The position numbers and the translations under genes were made by a program. A stretch of DNA of 7,432 nt from Elusimicrobia bacterium CG08_land_8_20_14_0_20_59_10. GTDB taxonomy: Bacteria > Elusimicrobiota > Elusimicrobia > Elusimicrobiales > UBA9959. The notes under the pieces were generated by a model that was not told where the DNA came from, ran no database searches, and was given only the letters and a program-made list of their open reading frames with translations. This document shows positions 5,326 through 7,432 of this stretch, one piece after another; the stretch's first letter is position 1; the number at the start of each line of letters is the position of its first letter. The DNA lies in contig PEXO01000164.1 in NCBI GenBank assembly GCA_002779045.1, positions 1 to 7,432 of the forward strand, written 5' to 3'.

Positions 5326-7020
5326 ATGAATTTTCTCGGCATCTCGGCTTATTACCACGACTCCTCGGCCTGCCTGGTGCAGGACGGTAAGATCACCGCG
5401 GCGGCGCAGGAGGAGCGGTTCTCGCGCAGGAAGAACACCCCGGATTTCCCGGCGGACGCGGTAAACTACTGCCTCCAGGCAGGGAATATTACGGCCGACG
5501 ATCTGGATCGCGTGGTTTTTTATGAAAAGCCTTTCCTCAAGTTCGCCAGGGTGCTGACCGGGCATATCGGGGCCTGGCCCTTCTCGTTTTCAAGCTTCAT
5601 GCGTTCCATGCCGTTATGGCTTGACGATCGGCTGACCCTGCCGCTCACGCTTAAGGAGCACATGGGATACGGCGGGAAGGTGTGTTTTCTGAAACACCAT
5701 CTTTCGCATGCCGCTTCCGCTTTCCTGCCCTCCCCGTTTGAAGAAGCCGCAATCCTTACCGCGGACGCCGTCGGAGAATGGGCTACTACTACCTGTGGCA
5801 CGGGAAGTGGAAGCGTCATTAAAATTGACCGCGAGATCTTGTTCCCCGACTCCATCGGGCTCTTCTATACGGCGATAACCACTTTTCTCGGGTTCGAGGC
5901 CCATGAGGGAGAAGGTAAGGTGATGGGACTGGCGGGCTGCGGCAGGCCGAAATTCATGAAGGAGTTCGGTGAACTGGCCGGGATAGCTTCCGACGGGAGT
6001 TACCGTCTGAATCCGGACTATTTTTCATTCTATGGCAAAAACCGGATGTACAGTTCCAGGCTTGAGGAACTGCTGGGGCCGGCCAGGGAGGCGGAGGGGC
6101 CGCTGGATGAGCGCCATGCCGACATAGCGGCAAGCCTCCAGAAATTTACCGAGGACGTTCTGCTGAAGATAGCGACCGACCTGTACGAGCGCACCCGTAT
6201 GGAGAACCTGTGCCTGGCGGGAGGGGTTTTCCTCAATTGCGTTGCCAATCACAAGATACTGGAGCGCTCCGGCTTCCGGCATGTTTTTGTGCAGCCGGCG
6301 GCCGGGGACTGCGGCGGCGCGCTGGGAGCTGCGCTCTACGGCGCCTGCGGCCTTTCGGGAAAATCCCGGCCCGCGGCAATGATGCACGCTTATCTCGGCC
6401 CGGAATTTTCCGAACGCGAGATAGAACGGGCCGTGGCCGCCGCGGGCCTCAGGGCGCAGAGGCTTTCCGACGGGGAACTTGCGGCCCGCACGGCGGGGCT
6501 GGTGGCGGACGGGCGCATAGCCGGCTGGTTCCAGGGGCGCATGGAGTTCGGCCCCAGGGCGCTGGGGAACCGCACCATACTGGGCGACCCGCGAAATCCG
6601 GACATGAAACGCCTGCTCAACGACAAGGTGAAACACCGCGAACCTTTCCGGCCTTATGCGCCCGCGGTGCTGGCCGGGCGCGCGAATGAATATTTTGAGC
6701 TTCTCGGGGATTCGCCTTTCATGCTGATGGCTCCGCCTGTGCGCCGGGAGAAATCGGCTGCGGTTCCCGCCGCCTGCCACGATGACGGCACCGCGCGTGT
6801 GCAGACGGTGGACCGGGCCGCCAACCCCCGCTTTTACTCCCTGATAGAGGCCTTCGACAAGCTGACCGGCGTGCCGATGGTACTGAACACTTCTTTCAAC
6901 CGGCGCGGCGAGCCGGTAGTCAGGGCCCCCGCCGAGGCGCTAAAGGTGTATCTTGAGACCGGGATGGACGCCCTGGTAATGGGGAATTTTATGCTGGAGA
7001 AGAAGAATGGAAAGGCTTAA
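5326..7020 (+). CDS. NodU/CmcH/TobZ-type O-carbamoyltransferase
   Basis: A full-length 564-aa carbamoyltransferase. In characterised members carbamoyl phosphate and ATP form a carbamoyladenylate, and the carbamoyl group is then passed to a substrate hydroxyl. The N-terminal Kae1-like ASKHA domain begins with the family hallmark MNFLGISAYYHDSSACLV and has HHLSHAASAF (124-133; H124 and H128 are probable metal ligands), EGEGKVMGLAG (194-204), LAGGVFLNCVAN (297-308) and GDCGGALGAAL (327-337, D328 the likely third metal ligand). The C-terminal YrdC-like domain has GRMEFGPRALGNRTI (404-418), VKHREPFRPYAP (435-446) and LNTSFNRRGEPVV (520-532). All key motifs look intact. The start is set by the hallmark N terminus and an AGGT site. 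It overlaps the next gene by 14 bp and is divergent from the rSAM operon. The acceptor is unknown: glycan, lipid or secondary metabolite are all possible. Confidence 0.95.
   Translation: MNFLGISAYYHDSSACLVQDGKITAAAQEERFSRRKNTPDFPADAVNYCLQAGNITADDLDRVVFYEKPFLKFARVLTGHIGAWPFSFSSFMRSMPLWLDDRLTLPLTLKEHMGYGGKVCFLKHHLSHAASAFLPSPFEEAAILTADAVGEWATTTCGTGSGSVIKIDREILFPDSIGLFYTAITTFLGFEAHEGEGKVMGLAGCGRPKFMKEFGELAGIASDGSYRLNPDYFSFYGKNRMYSSRLEELLGPAREAEGPLDERHADIAASLQKFTEDVLLKIATDLYERTRMENLCLAGGVFLNCVANHKILERSGFRHVFVQPAAGDCGGALGAALYGACGLSGKSRPAAMMHAYLGPEFSEREIERAVAAAGLRAQRLSDGELAARTAGLVADGRIAGWFQGRMEFGPRALGNRTILGDPRNPDMKRLLNDKVKHREPFRPYAPAVLAGRANEYFELLGDSPFMLMAPPVRREKSAAVPAACHDDGTARVQTVDRAANPRFYSLIEAFDKLTGVPMVLNTSFNRRGEPVVRAPAEALKVYLETGMDALVMGNFMLEKKNGKA
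6996..7000 (+). promoter_or_regulatory. Ribosome binding site of the 73-aa membrane protein gene
   Basis: GGAGA lies 6 bases before ATG 7007, inside the last codons of the carbamoyltransferase gene. This good site supports the reality of the small overlapping gene. Confidence 0.55.
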
Positions 7021-7228
7021 GCGCGCGACACGCGTGGTTTTTCTGGCGGCTAGGAGAACGCTCGTTCCCTGCTGTCTCTTTTTCGCCTATTTTCTCGCCG
7101 TAGGCGCCATGGCGGCGCTTGACCGGGTCTTTCACTTTCGGCCGCGCCGCGGCGCGCCGCAAAAAAGTTTCTGGGAAAAGACCGGGGGTTGCCCCGGAGG
7201 CATGGAGGACGCTGCGGAGCAATCCTGA
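7007..7228 (+). CDS. Small single-span membrane protein between carbamoyltransferase and DUF5989-like genes
   Basis: A 73-aa protein. A basic N terminus (MERLKRATRVVFLAARR) precedes one hydrophobic segment at about residues 19-38 (LVPCCLFFAYFLAVGAMAAL). A basic patch (RPRRG) follows, then a short polar tail with SFWEK and MEDAAEQS. The positive residues on both sides of the segment make the topology uncertain. The start overlaps the carbamoyltransferase stop by 14 bp and has a good Shine-Dalgarno site, so the two are probably translationally coupled. Small membrane proteins, including SxtJ-like ones, commonly sit between such carbamoyltransferases and DUF5989 genes. The tail pattern (Trp followed by an acidic stretch ending near Gln) reminds me of those neighbours, but SxtJ itself is longer. 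I assign no function beyond a likely membrane partner of the carbamoyltransferase. Confidence 0.75.
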   Translation: MERLKRATRVVFLAARRTLVPCCLFFAYFLAVGAMAALDRVFHFRPRRGAPQKSFWEKTGGCPGGMEDAAEQS

Positions 7229-7231
7229 ACT

Positions 7232-7393
7232 ATGAAAAAATTGATGATGCTGCTCAAAGAAAGTTATCTGCTGGTAAAAAAACACAAGTTCTACTTTCTT
7301 CTTCCTCTTCTGATCTGCCTCGCGTTCCTGGCCCTGCTGGCTTTCCATATAGGACCTGGAATAGTAATCTCCTTTATTTACGCGGGGGTTTAG
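7232..7393 (+). CDS. DUF5989-like small membrane protein
   Basis: A 53-aa gene from ATG 7232 to TAG 7391-7393. The protein starts with an amphipathic, lysine-rich stretch (MKKLMMLLKESYLLVKKHKF), then one hydrophobic span at about residues 21-40 (YFLLPLLICLAFLALLAFHI), and ends in GPGIVISFIYAGV. The order KK..(K/H)..(W/Y)xLLP, hydrophobic span, Gly plus short spacer, and terminal FIY is the pattern I know from DUF5989 proteins, which are found next to carbamoyltransferases. Its function is unknown. It lies 3 bp after the preceding stop, with GGAG at 7216-7219 as a rather distant Shine-Dalgarno (12 bases). The gene is visibly more AT-rich than its neighbours, as expected for a Lys/Phe/Ile/Leu-rich peptide. 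Family assignment is from memory of the pattern. Confidence 0.8.
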   Translation: MKKLMMLLKESYLLVKKHKFYFLLPLLICLAFLALLAFHIGPGIVISFIYAGV

Positions 7394-7432
7394 CCACCGG
7401 TCTTAGGAAGCGTAACGAAATAACTGAAGCAT
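7394..7432. other. Downstream stub without a recognisable gene
   Basis: These last 39 bases contain an AGGA (7404-7408 region) but no start codon at a useful distance, and no hairpin with a T run. The operon may therefore continue beyond the window; in comparable loci a hydrolase or glycosyltransferase gene often follows, but nothing here shows it. Confidence 0.4.

Noticed and set aside
6025..6780. Minus-strand open frame of 251 codons
   Set aside because: It is antisense to the conserved core of the carbamoyltransferase, and its composition is typical of a shadow frame.
1..7432. CRISPR arrays, tRNA or rRNA genes, insertion sequences
   Set aside because: No regularly spaced repeats, tRNA-like cloverleaf sequence, rRNA core motifs or transposase motifs were seen on either strand.

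Overview
The window is GC-rich, densely coding bacterial DNA. The strong codon bias produces long antisense shadow frames. Radical SAM (rSAM) enzymes with auxiliary cysteine motifs, a DUF2284 protein, and a carbamoyltransferase followed by a DUF5989-type membrane peptide together suggest an anaerobic or microaerophilic, probably uncultivated bacterium. Elusimicrobiota, Omnitrophota or a similar lineage is a guess from gene content; no rRNA or marker gene is present to confirm it.

Layout. (1) Positions 1-465, plus strand: the 3' part of a cysteine-rich DUF2284 protein. (2) Positions 455-5164, minus strand: three consecutive rSAM genes, transcribed in the order 5164->4247, 4250->2892, 2812->455. 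The first two are joined by an ATGA stop/start overlap and the last two are 79 bp apart. The last gene meets the DUF2284 gene tail to tail, with an 11-bp overlap of 3' ends. (3) Positions 5165-5325: a 161-bp divergent intergenic region that must hold the start signals for both sides. (4) Positions 5326-7393, plus strand: a complete NodU/CmcH/TobZ-type carbamoyltransferase, a 73-aa single-span membrane protein overlapping its end, and a 53-aa DUF5989-like membrane peptide. Positions 7394-7432 hold no recognisable gene.

How the parts may work together. The minus-strand operon pairs two rSAM proteins carrying extra Cys clusters with a large B12-binding-type rSAM protein of 785 aa. The plus-strand genes would transfer a carbamoyl group to a hydroxyl of some substrate, with two small membrane proteins probably placing this at the membrane. 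A shared pathway (a carbamoylated and radically modified metabolite, glycan or lipid) is inference from divergent adjacency only. I find no RiPP precursor peptide in the gaps.

The most interesting points are: the second rSAM protein carries the same type of Cys-cluster module at both ends of its catalytic core, and its N-terminal copy looks like the C-terminal module of the gene just upstream; the B12-type rSAM protein has a C-terminal extension of about 300 residues that I do not recognise; and a 16-bp perfect palindrome spans the stop codon of the middle gene.
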